A DNA stretch of 5,007 nt from Pseudomonadota bacterium (GTDB taxonomy: Bacteria > Pseudomonadota > Gammaproteobacteria > Acidiferrobacterales > Sulfurifustaceae). The position numbers were made by a program, and so were the translations under genes. The notes beneath the pieces are model-generated. The model ran no database searches, was not told the origin of the DNA, and saw only the letters and a list, made by a program, of their open reading frames with translations. This document shows positions 1 to 5,007 of the stretch, piece after piece (within the stretch, counting starts at the first letter, position 1; every line of letters begins with the position of its first letter). Where the stretch lies: assembly GCA_020354085.1 (NCBI GenBank), contig CP070641.1:668661-673667 (forward strand). The letters run 5' to 3'.

Positions 1-911
1 GGCTGCTGAATCGGCAGGTTCGCCGGTTCGGCGCCCTTCAGTATCTTGTCGACGTACGCTGCTGCGCGCCGCGCCATGTCGGAAAAATCTGGCACATAGG
101 ACATCAGCCCACCTGCCTCGACAAAGGGCTTCCAGTCGAACATCGCCGGGATGCGGCGCTCGAGCGCAAACCGCGGCAGAGACTCGCGGTAAGCGGCCAC
201 GCGCGGGTCGATGATGGTCATGATGGCGTCCGGCCGCGCGGCAATGAGGCGCGCTTTGAGCAGATCGTCGTCGGTCGCCTCGGGGATACCGATAAGACTG
301 ACGCGCACACCAATCTGCGGTCCCAGTGCCTGAATGGCCATGGCTTCGGGTGCTATACCCGGATTGGACTCATCGACGACCACCGCCACATGCTTCAAGC
401 CCGGTAACGCGGTTTTCAGCATCTGCAGCCGCTTTGGTCCAAGCTCCGTGGTGATATGCGTCATCCCGGTAACATTGGTGCCGGGATGGGCGAGGGACTT
501 CACGAGGCCGAGCCTGACCGGGTCTGCCGCAAACAGCATGACAATAGGAATCGTGTTGCTCGCCTCCCGCGCCACCCGGACCACCGGCGAGCCGAGACAG
601 ACGATGGCCTTCACTTTCAGATCGACGAGATCCTCCGCCAGGAGCGGCAGGGCTTCCGGGTCGCCGTGCGCGGAGCGATACTCAATGACGATGTTCTTGC
701 CGTCCTCATACCCAAGCTCGCGCAGGCCCTTTAGAAACCCGGCGCGTTCGGGCGAGGGTGTATCGGTCAACGACGAGAGCACGAGATAGCCGATGCGCGG
801 GACCGAAGCCGGCGGCTCCGCCCGCGTCGCCCCTGCGAACAAAGCCGCGAGACATCCGATCAGTAACGCAACGGATCGAATCGTCGGTTCGCTTCGTCCT
901 GATTGCTTCAT
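1..911 (-). CDS. Gene E: ABC transporter substrate-binding protein (ABC_sub_bind family), C-terminus cut off by window edge
   Basis: Periplasmic solute-binding protein, ligand unknown. I translated the minus strand from the ATG at 911-909 and it stays open for 303 codons to the window edge. By comparison with gene A about 30 residues and the stop are missing. Residues 1-31 form a signal peptide: Arg/Lys-containing start, hydrophobic stretch at about 14-28, probable cleavage after Thr-Arg-Ala31. Family marks follow: PRIGYL at 38-43, GLRELGYEDGKNI at 62-74, IPIV at 121-124, ADPV at 129-132, HPGTNVTG at 142-149 (the usual second Gly is Thr145), GGLMSYVPD at 267-275 and YVDKILKGAEPANLP near the end. 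A Leu-Ile-Gly-Cys20 sequence resembles a lipobox but sits too early in the hydrophobic stretch to be convincing. The start is fixed by the ATGA overlap with gene D and a good Shine-Dalgarno sequence. It is the last gene of the run visible here, and gene A is its closest relative in the window. Family call is secure; ligand and permease partner are not known. Confidence 0.93.
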   Translation of the reverse strand, partial: MKQSGRSEPTIRSVALLIGCLAALFAGATRAEPPASVPRIGYLVLSSLTDTPSPERAGFLKGLRELGYEDGKNIVIEYRSAHGDPEALPLLAEDLVDLKVKAIVCLGSPVVRVAREASNTIPIVMLFAADPVRLGLVKSLAHPGTNVTGMTHITTELGPKRLQMLKTALPGLKHVAVVVDESNPGIAPEAMAIQALGPQIGVRVSLIGIPEATDDDLLKARLIAARPDAIMTIIDPRVAAYRESLPRFALERRIPAMFDWKPFVEAGGLMSYVPDFSDMARRAAAYVDKILKGAEPANLPIQQ

Positions 912-933
912 TCGATCACCTTGTCGGCACGTG
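908..933 (-). repeat. Gene-junction direct repeat, copy 1 (D/E junction)
   Basis: These 26 bases, covering the last codons of gene D and the ATGA overlap, match 1918-1943 with a single mismatch (at 914 against 1924). The copies lie 1010 bases apart in the same orientation. The likeness follows from the shared C-terminal residues and codon choice, so this is a gene-family repeat rather than a mobile element. Confidence 0.75.
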
Positions 934-1921
934 TCAGGATCCGCGGCGGGACCTTTAGCCCGAGAGCGCGTGCCGTGCTCAGATTGACCATCAATTCGAA
1001 CTTTGTCGGGCGCTCGACAGGGAGAGCACCCGGTTTGGCGCCTTTCAGAATTCTGTCGACATGGGTGGCCGCTCGCCGATACGTGTCAACGATATCTGGC
1101 CCGTAAGACATCAATCCACCTGCTTTAACGAAGTCATCGACAAAGTAAATCGCCGGCAACCGGTGGGCGGCCGCAAACTCGATCAGCTTTTTCATGTTCT
1201 TTGCTGCGAACGGACTGGGTGTGACGATGAGCCCCTTGGCGCGGCCCTTGCTGATCGCCCCGAACGCCTTATCGAGCTCTTCAACATTCGAAGCGTGGTG
1301 TGCGTCGACCCGGACGTCCAGAACCTTCGCGGCCGCCTCGATTTCCGCGACGAACCGCACGGCAGCCGCGTTGCTGGAACTCCACAAGACCGCGAAATCC
1401 GATACCGCGGGGGCAGTCTGCTTCAGGAGTTCCAGCCATTTCCCCGCGAACTTATCCCCGTAGGCCAGCGAAAAGCCGGTGATATTGCCTTCCGGATGCG
1501 CGAGGTTGGTGACGATGCCTCCGGCGACCGGATCGCTCGATCCCGCGAACACGATGGGAATCGTCGACGTGGCCCGCTTCGCTGCCTTCGCGCCAATGGT
1601 GGCGCCAACGACGAGCACGTCCACGTTGAGTCGAACCAGTTCCTCGACGTGTCCTGCGAGCTGTTTTGGATCTCCGTCGGCAAATCGCGTCTCGACCGCG
1701 ATGTTGCGCCCCTCGATATAGCCGAGTTCCTTCAAGCCGTGCCTGAACGCATCGTCTCTGGCGCCGGGCGACGTGGGCGACACGAACCCGATGCGGGGAA
1801 TCCGTCCATCGGCCAAGGGCCCGTACGCTGCTGCCATGGCCGGGGCAGGAGCCACGGCCAGCGCAAGCGAGACGACGCCACCCCGCCACCACCGGCAACA
1901 GCGGATGACATGGCGGATCAT
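908..1921 (-). CDS. Gene D: ABC transporter substrate-binding protein (ABC_sub_bind family)
   Basis: Complete 337-residue periplasmic binding protein, near the usual family length of 320-340. The signal peptide is rich in Arg and Trp at the N-terminus, then hydrophobic from about residue 15, with cleavage probably after Ala-Met-Ala30. The mature protein shows PRIGF at 42-46, GLKELGYIEGRNI at 62-74, IPIV at 121-124, SDPVAGG at 129-135, GGLMSYGPD at 268-276, RRAA at about 282-285, KGAKPGALPVERPTKFEL from about 293, and the family ending RADKVIE. The glycine-rich turn normally read HPGGN is HPEGN here (Glu144), an unusual charged replacement. Two lobes of the type I periplasmic-binding fold are expected, roughly residues 40-150 and 160-290. 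The start is set by the ATGA overlap with gene C at 1918-1921 and the preceding Shine-Dalgarno match; the stop overlaps the start of gene E. No ligand can be assigned. Confidence 0.96.
   Translation of the reverse strand: MIRHVIRCCRWWRGGVVSLALAVAPAPAMAAAYGPLADGRIPRIGFVSPTSPGARDDAFRHGLKELGYIEGRNIAVETRFADGDPKQLAGHVEELVRLNVDVLVVGATIGAKAAKRATSTIPIVFAGSSDPVAGGIVTNLAHPEGNITGFSLAYGDKFAGKWLELLKQTAPAVSDFAVLWSSSNAAAVRFVAEIEAAAKVLDVRVDAHHASNVEELDKAFGAISKGRAKGLIVTPSPFAAKNMKKLIEFAAAHRLPAIYFVDDFVKAGGLMSYGPDIVDTYRRAATHVDRILKGAKPGALPVERPTKFELMVNLSTARALGLKVPPRILTRADKVIE
914..922 (-). promoter_or_regulatory. Shine-Dalgarno sequence of gene E, inside the last codons of gene D
   Basis: The codons for Lys-Val-Ile at the end of gene D read AAGGTGATC. 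AGGTGATC is an 8-base match to the GGAGGTGATC that pairs with the conserved 16S rRNA 3' end (GATCACCTCC). The GGT is followed by 6 bases and then the ATG of gene E, a suitable spacing. Confidence 0.65.
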
Positions 1922-1943
1922 TCAATCACCTTGTCGGCACGTG
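1918..1943 (-). repeat. Gene-junction direct repeat, copy 2 (C/D junction)
   Basis: Second copy of the 26-base repeat at 908-933, covering the last codons of gene C and its ATGA overlap with gene D. Recombination between the copies would delete exactly one gene length and leave an intact junction. Confidence 0.75.
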
Positions 1944-2901
1944 CCAGCAGTGACTGCGGTACCGTCAGGCCCATCTCGCGCGCGACCCGGATGTTGATCG
2001 CGAGAATGAACTGCGTCGGTTGTTCCACCGGCAGATCAGCCGGCTTGGCGCCGCGCAGAATCTTGTCCACGTAGATCGCGGCGCGGCGCTGCAACAACAC
2101 ATAGTCCGGGCCATAGGACATCAGCCCTCCAATTTCCGGAAAGGTCTTGACATAGTGCATGGTGGGCAGTCGATGATGCCCGGCCAGATCAGCGATCCGC
2201 TCGATCTCTCCGGGATGCCGGAGTTTCGGTGGAACGAAGACCGCCCCGACCTTCTTGCTCGCCATCCTTTTGAAGACCTGATCGAGATCGGCGACTGCGG
2301 ACATCTGGAAAACCATAATTTCGAATCCAAGGGTTTGCCCTGCGATTCTTGCATCGCGAATATAGAATTCATTCATTTCTGCGGGCGCATCGGGGTCAAT
2401 CAGAACGCCGAGTCTCTTAAGCTCCGGCACCATCGTCTTCAGATACTCAAGGCGCTTGACGTTCAGCTCGGTGCTGAAGTAACTCAACCCCGTTACGTTG
2501 CCTCCGGGATGCGCAAAGCTGGCGATTAGCCCTGCCGCCACGGGCTCGCCACTCGCCAGAATGACAATGGGAATTTCGCGCGTGGCACGCCGCGCCGCTT
2601 GCGCCTGGGCGTGCCCGATCGTCACGATGACATCGGGACGCGTCCGAACCAGCTCGGCGGCGATGCGATCGAGATCCGCGTAGTTACCATGCGCATGCCA
2701 GCACGCGAGCTGTACGTTCTGCCCATGGACGTAACGCAGCTCGCGCATTCCTTCCTCAAATGCCCGATTGGGGCATCCCAATTCATTGAATGCGAGCAGC
2801 GACACCCGTGGGAGACGCCTCGTGTCAGCGGCAGAACTGACCGACGTCATCGCGACCGCGGCGATCAGGGTCAGGGCGCGCACGAGGAAAGTGCGCTTCA
2901 T
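1918..2901 (-). CDS. Gene C: ABC transporter substrate-binding protein (ABC_sub_bind family) with two N-terminal cysteines
   Basis: Complete 327-residue periplasmic binding protein. The signal peptide (Lys-Arg start, hydrophobic to about residue 22) is probably cut after Ser-Ser-Ala24. Family features: GMRELRYVHGQNV at 51-63, EIPIV at 109-113, GEPVAAG at 118-124 (Glu where its paralogues have Asp), HPGGNVTG at 131-138, GGLMSYGPD at 258-266, RRAAIYVDKILRGAKPADLPVEQPT from about 272, and the ending RADKVIE. Unlike the other four proteins it has Cys43 (in LGCPNRAF) and Cys67 (in LACWHAHG), the latter where paralogues have Tyr-Arg. Both lie in the N-terminal lobe and could form a disulfide in the oxidising periplasm; that is inference. 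It overlaps gene B by ATGA at 2898-2901 and gene D by ATGA at 1918-1921. The ligand is unknown, and the altered N-terminal lobe suggests it differs from that of genes A and E. Confidence 0.96.
   Translation of the reverse strand: MKRTFLVRALTLIAAVAMTSVSSAADTRRLPRVSLLAFNELGCPNRAFEEGMRELRYVHGQNVQLACWHAHGNYADLDRIAAELVRTRPDVIVTIGHAQAQAARRATREIPIVILASGEPVAAGLIASFAHPGGNVTGLSYFSTELNVKRLEYLKTMVPELKRLGVLIDPDAPAEMNEFYIRDARIAGQTLGFEIMVFQMSAVADLDQVFKRMASKKVGAVFVPPKLRHPGEIERIADLAGHHRLPTMHYVKTFPEIGGLMSYGPDYVLLQRRAAIYVDKILRGAKPADLPVEQPTQFILAINIRVAREMGLTVPQSLLARADKVIE
1924..1932 (-). promoter_or_regulatory. Shine-Dalgarno sequence of gene D, inside the last codons of gene C
   Basis: The Lys-Val-Ile codons at the end of gene C read AAGGTGATT, giving a 7-base match (AGGTGAT) to the extended Shine-Dalgarno sequence GGAGGTGATC. 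Six bases separate GGT from the ATG of gene D at 1921-1919. Confidence 0.62.
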
Positions 2902-3872
2902 TGAATCACCCGATCAGCGCGGGTCAGAACAGTCTTCGGAATCGCGATCCCCAGAGCGTTGGTAGTCCTCCGGTTCACAACCAATTCAAAGGTGACCGGC
3001 AATTCAACCGGAAGATCGGCTGGGTTCGCTCCATCCAGCAGCTTGCGCACGTAAACGGCCGAACGGCGAAAGAGGCCCCGTCGGGGCGAACCAAAACCGG
3101 CCGCGCACCCGGCATCGGCAAAATCCGGTGCGAAGCCAAACACCGGAATCCGATGCTGCAGAGCGAGCGAACATAGCTCGGCACGCCGGTCGAGATAGCT
3201 GTTGTCGGCGATCAGGGTCAGGGCATCTGGCGCATCGCGCGCAATCGTCCGGAAAGCCTGCTCCAGATCGTGGGCCCCGACGAACTCGATCGCGTCAGTC
3301 GTGATTCCCTGTTGTCGCGCAGAATTCTGGATCTTCTCAAGCACCGGCCGACTACTCGGATTGCTCGGATTGATCAGTACGCCCAACCGACGCCCACGCG
3401 GGCGCAGCTCCCTGAAGAGTTGAACGTACTTCTCGGCCACATCCTCGGCCATGTTTCCTAGGCCGGTCGTGTTGCCACCGGGGTGAGAGAGGCTCTTGAC
3501 GAGTCCCGAGCCGACCGGGTCCGTGGTGGAAATCATGACGATGGGTACTGTCCGGGTAGCCCGCTGCGCGGCCCGCACCGAAGCGACCGTCACAACCACG
3601 ATGACGGATGGCTTGCGCGTGAGAAGGTCCTCGACCAGCGCCGGAAAGCGTTCGTAATGATTGTCCGCGTAGCGAGCATCCAGTACGTAATGCTGACCTT
3701 CGGCGAGCCCCTGCTCCTTCAATCCCTCCCTGAATGCCGCGACGAATTCCGCGCTACCCTCGGTCGTGCCGGTGCCGAGCCAGGCAATGCGCGCGAGTTC
3801 CTCCGCGTGCGCCGCGTGTTGACCGAACAGACCGGTCGCGAGGAGCCCGAATAGCGCGGCGCGTTTTTTCAT
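2898..3872 (-). CDS. Gene B: divergent ABC transporter substrate-binding protein (ABC_sub_bind family)
   Basis: Complete 324-residue periplasmic binding protein and the most divergent of the five in the C-terminal signature. The signal peptide starts Met-Lys-Lys-Arg and is probably cut after Ala-His-Ala23. Family features kept: GLKEQGLAEGQHYVLDARYAD at about 50-70, VPIV at 109-112, TDPVGSGLVKSLSHPGGNTTG at 117-137, INPSNPS at about 167-173, NPADLPVELP from about 283, and the ending RADRVIQ (Gln rather than Glu last). The usual GGLMSYGPD signature is replaced, without a gap in the hand alignment, by GCAAGFGSP at 255-263. Cys234 and Cys256 are present. The reading frame is intact and neighbouring blocks are conserved, so this looks like functional divergence, perhaps of ligand specificity, rather than decay. 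The start overlaps the stop of gene A (ATGA at 3869-3872), but its Shine-Dalgarno match is the weakest of the series. Confidence 0.95.
   Translation of the reverse strand: MKKRAALFGLLATGLFGQHAAHAEELARIAWLGTGTTEGSAEFVAAFREGLKEQGLAEGQHYVLDARYADNHYERFPALVEDLLTRKPSVIVVVTVASVRAAQRATRTVPIVMISTTDPVGSGLVKSLSHPGGNTTGLGNMAEDVAEKYVQLFRELRPRGRRLGVLINPSNPSSRPVLEKIQNSARQQGITTDAIEFVGAHDLEQAFRTIARDAPDALTLIADNSYLDRRAELCSLALQHRIPVFGFAPDFADAGCAAGFGSPRRGLFRRSAVYVRKLLDGANPADLPVELPVTFELVVNRRTTNALGIAIPKTVLTRADRVIQ
2905..2911 (-). promoter_or_regulatory. Shine-Dalgarno sequence of gene C, inside the last codons of gene B
   Basis: The Arg-Val-Ile codons at the end of gene B include GGGTGAT, a 6-base match (GGTGAT) to GGAGGTGATC, with 6 bases from GGT to the ATG of gene C. 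At the equivalent place before gene B (about 3876-3884) the sequence is CGGATTATC, which matches poorly. Confidence 0.5.
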
Positions 3873-4858
3873 TCGATAATCCGGTCGGCACGTTCGAGGA
3901 TGTGTCTGGGAATCGTGATGCCCAGTGCGCGGGCGGTCTTGAGGTTGAGTACCAGGCGATAGTGCGTGGGCTGCTGGATGGGCAAGTCGCCCGGCTTGGC
4001 GCCCCGTAGGATCTTGTCGACGTACGCCGCCGAACGGCGGCTCAGATCGCCAAAGTCCGGCGCATAGGTCATCAACCCGCCGTTGACCGCAAATGCCTCA
4101 AGACCCGTAATGCTCGGCAAACGCTGCTTCAGCGCAAATTCGGGAATGATCTCGCGGTAGCCTGCCGTTCTCAGATCGATCAGCGTCACGATCGCATCCA
4201 CTCGCTGACGCTGGATGTCTTCAAATATCTTTGTGAAGCTCGGCTCGCCAGCCGCATCGCCGGAGACCAGCTCGACTCCGAGTTGGCGGGCAGCCGTCTT
4301 GGTGGACTCCCACTCGCCAACCATGACCGGGTTGGACGAATCCCAGAGTACACCAACACGACGAATCGCCGGGACGGTTTCCTTCAACAACTCAAGTCGC
4401 TTTGCCGCGAGTTCCAGATTCTGTTGCGACATGCCGGTGATGTTTCCGCCGGGACGCGCGAGCGATTTTGCAAAACCGGCGGCAACCGGATCCGCGGAAA
4501 AAAGAATGACGATGGGAATCGAATCGCTCGCCTCCTGGAGTGCCCGAATGGCGGGATTCCCCGCGGTCACGACAAGCTTTACCCCGCTCTCGACCAGTTC
4601 CTCGGCCACGAACGGTAGCGCGTCGTATGTTCCCTCGGCCGAGCGATAAACGATGGTGATGTTCTTGCCGTTCTCGTAGCCCAGTTCGCGCAATCCGGCA
4701 AGGAAGCCCGCGCGTTCCGGCGAAGGCTTGTCGGTGATCGGCGCGACCGCGAGATAGCCAATGCGGGGCACGCCGTTGCCATCCGCCGCAACAACCCCTC
4801 CCGCAAAGCCGAGACCGGTCACAAGCAATCCTGCAAGCACGCGATTCAAGTTTTTCAT
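3869..4858 (-). CDS. Gene A: ABC transporter substrate-binding protein (ABC_sub_bind family), first gene of the run
   Basis: Complete 329-residue periplasmic binding protein. The signal peptide (Lys, Arg, then hydrophobic from residue 7) is probably cut after Val-Val-Ala24. The mature protein shows PRIGYL at 31-36, SPERAGFLAGLRELGYENGK at 46-65, IPIV at 114-117, ADPVAAG at 122-128, RPGGNITG at 135-142, AAKRLELLKE at about 151-160, GGLMTYAPD at 260-268, YVDKILRGAKPGDLPIQQPT from 279, and the ending RADRIIE. Start choice is supported by a strong GGAGGAAG Shine-Dalgarno sequence 7 bases before the ATG and by the fit of the signal peptide. Its nearest relative in the window is gene E: about 72 of 112 residues identical by hand count over the N-terminal part. 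It is the promoter-proximal gene of the five, followed immediately by gene B through an ATGA overlap. Ligand unknown; no transporter ATPase or permease lies alongside. Confidence 0.96.
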   Translation of the reverse strand: MKNLNRVLAGLLVTGLGFAGGVVAADGNGVPRIGYLAVAPITDKPSPERAGFLAGLRELGYENGKNITIVYRSAEGTYDALPFVAEELVESGVKLVVTAGNPAIRALQEASDSIPIVILFSADPVAAGFAKSLARPGGNITGMSQQNLELAAKRLELLKETVPAIRRVGVLWDSSNPVMVGEWESTKTAARQLGVELVSGDAAGEPSFTKIFEDIQRQRVDAIVTLIDLRTAGYREIIPEFALKQRLPSITGLEAFAVNGGLMTYAPDFGDLSRRSAAYVDKILRGAKPGDLPIQQPTHYRLVLNLKTARALGITIPRHILERADRIIE

Positions 4859-4863
4859 CCAGT

Positions 4864-4871
4864 CTTCCTCC
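4864..4871 (-). promoter_or_regulatory. Shine-Dalgarno sequence of gene A
   Basis: The minus strand reads GGAGGAAG here, followed by ACTGG and the ATG of gene A at 4858-4856. The GGAGG core lies 8 bases before the ATG. This is the strongest stand-alone ribosome-binding site in the window and supports the chosen start. Confidence 0.8.
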
Positions 4872-4973
4872 AGGTTGCCACATCACCCGATCCGGCGGCC
4901 CATCTTCGAACCAAACCAAGGTACGCGTCCATCGTCCGCCGTGAGCCGCGTGCCGCTTTTGGTACGTCGGCCT

Positions 4974-4987
4974 CAACCGCGTGGTTG
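4974..4987. repeat. Short inverted repeat upstream of gene A
   Basis: The plus strand reads CAACC-GCGT-GGTTG, a perfect 5-base inverted repeat around a 4-base centre, about 115 bases before the ATG of gene A. It could be an operator half-site pair or a small hairpin, but a repeat this short is expected by chance and no regulator is identified. Confidence 0.2.
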
Positions 4988-5007
4988 GGTGGCAGACTTT
5001 GATCTCG

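Larger units (their letters stand above)
4859..5007 (-). other. Region upstream of gene A; leader or 3' end of an unseen upstream gene
   Basis: No confident gene or promoter is visible in these 149 bases. No convincing -35/-10 pair was found on the minus strand. One minus-strand frame is open from the window edge for 50 codons and ends in a TGA at 4857-4855 that overlaps the ATG of gene A as ATGA, like all later junctions. Its predicted end (...GDVATWRKTG) does not resemble the RADKVIE ending of the binding proteins. A second frame (...TLVWFEDGPPDRVMWQPG...) is also open, has higher third-position GC, and runs on into gene A. With two open frames and only 149 bases, I cannot say whether this is coding. 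Confidence 0.4.

Noticed and set aside
334..789. Plus-strand open frame of 151 codons opposite gene E
   Set aside because: Antisense shadow of gene E, which I translated in full across this stretch; the plus-strand product is Ser/Arg/Thr-rich with no recognisable motif.
852..854. Lipoprotein attachment at Cys20 of gene E (Leu-Ile-Gly-Cys)
   Set aside because: Only about six hydrophobic residues precede the cysteine and the hydrophobic stretch continues past it, with a good signal peptidase I site at Thr-Arg-Ala31. A soluble periplasmic protein is more likely.
1452..1925. Minus-strand open frame of 157 codons overlapping the start of gene D
   Set aside because: Out of frame with gene D and very Arg-rich; gene D has the signal peptide, the family motifs and the full length.
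1061..2074. Long plus-strand open frame of 337 codons opposite genes C and D
   Set aside because: It lies antisense to two well-supported family members, shows no domain, and has a low-complexity, Arg-rich composition typical of antisense frames in high-GC DNA.
2898..3872. Gene B as a pseudogene because of its lost signature motif
   Set aside because: The frame is intact from signal peptide to the RADRVIQ ending, length is normal, and the flanking motifs are conserved.
4392..4976. Minus-strand open frame of 194 codons starting upstream of gene A
   Set aside because: Most of it overlaps gene A in another frame and becomes Arg/Gly/His-rich there, as expected of a shadow. Only its first 40 or so codons lie outside gene A, and those are discussed under the upstream region.

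Overview
The window is a single run of five consecutive genes on the minus strand. All five encode paralogous periplasmic substrate-binding proteins of the ABC_sub_bind family (PF04392 / COG2984, type I periplasmic-binding fold, the family that includes streptococcal TrpX). GC content is around 60% by eye. Each protein has a Sec-type signal peptide, and codon use is typical of high-GC proteobacteria. Large sets of such proteins are known from soil and water alpha- and betaproteobacteria (Bradyrhizobium and relatives, Burkholderiales), so a member of one of these groups, or an uncultured relative, is the best guess. The window holds no taxonomic marker.

Layout in the direction of transcription (right to left): 5007-4859 is a short region with no confident gene. 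It holds a good Shine-Dalgarno sequence for the first gene and possibly the last codons of a gene that begins outside the window. Then come gene A (4858-3869), gene B (3872-2898), gene C (2901-1918), gene D (1921-908) and gene E (911 to beyond position 1, C-terminus cut off by the window edge). Every junction is a 4-base ATGA overlap of stop and start codons, so the five genes form one tightly coupled transcription and translation unit. There is no ATPase, permease, transposon, RNA gene, CRISPR array or terminator in the window.

Genes A and E, at the two ends, resemble each other most. Gene B is the most divergent in the C-terminal family signature. Gene C carries two unusual N-terminal cysteines. 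The conserved C-terminal residues of genes B, C and D (Asp-Lys/Arg-Val-Ile) are encoded by bases that match the extended Shine-Dalgarno sequence at good spacing from the next ATG, so the end of each gene seems to act as the ribosome-binding site of the next.

The likely role is binding of several related small ligands in the periplasm, either for delivery to a permease encoded elsewhere or for sensing. Ligands cannot be read from the sequence.
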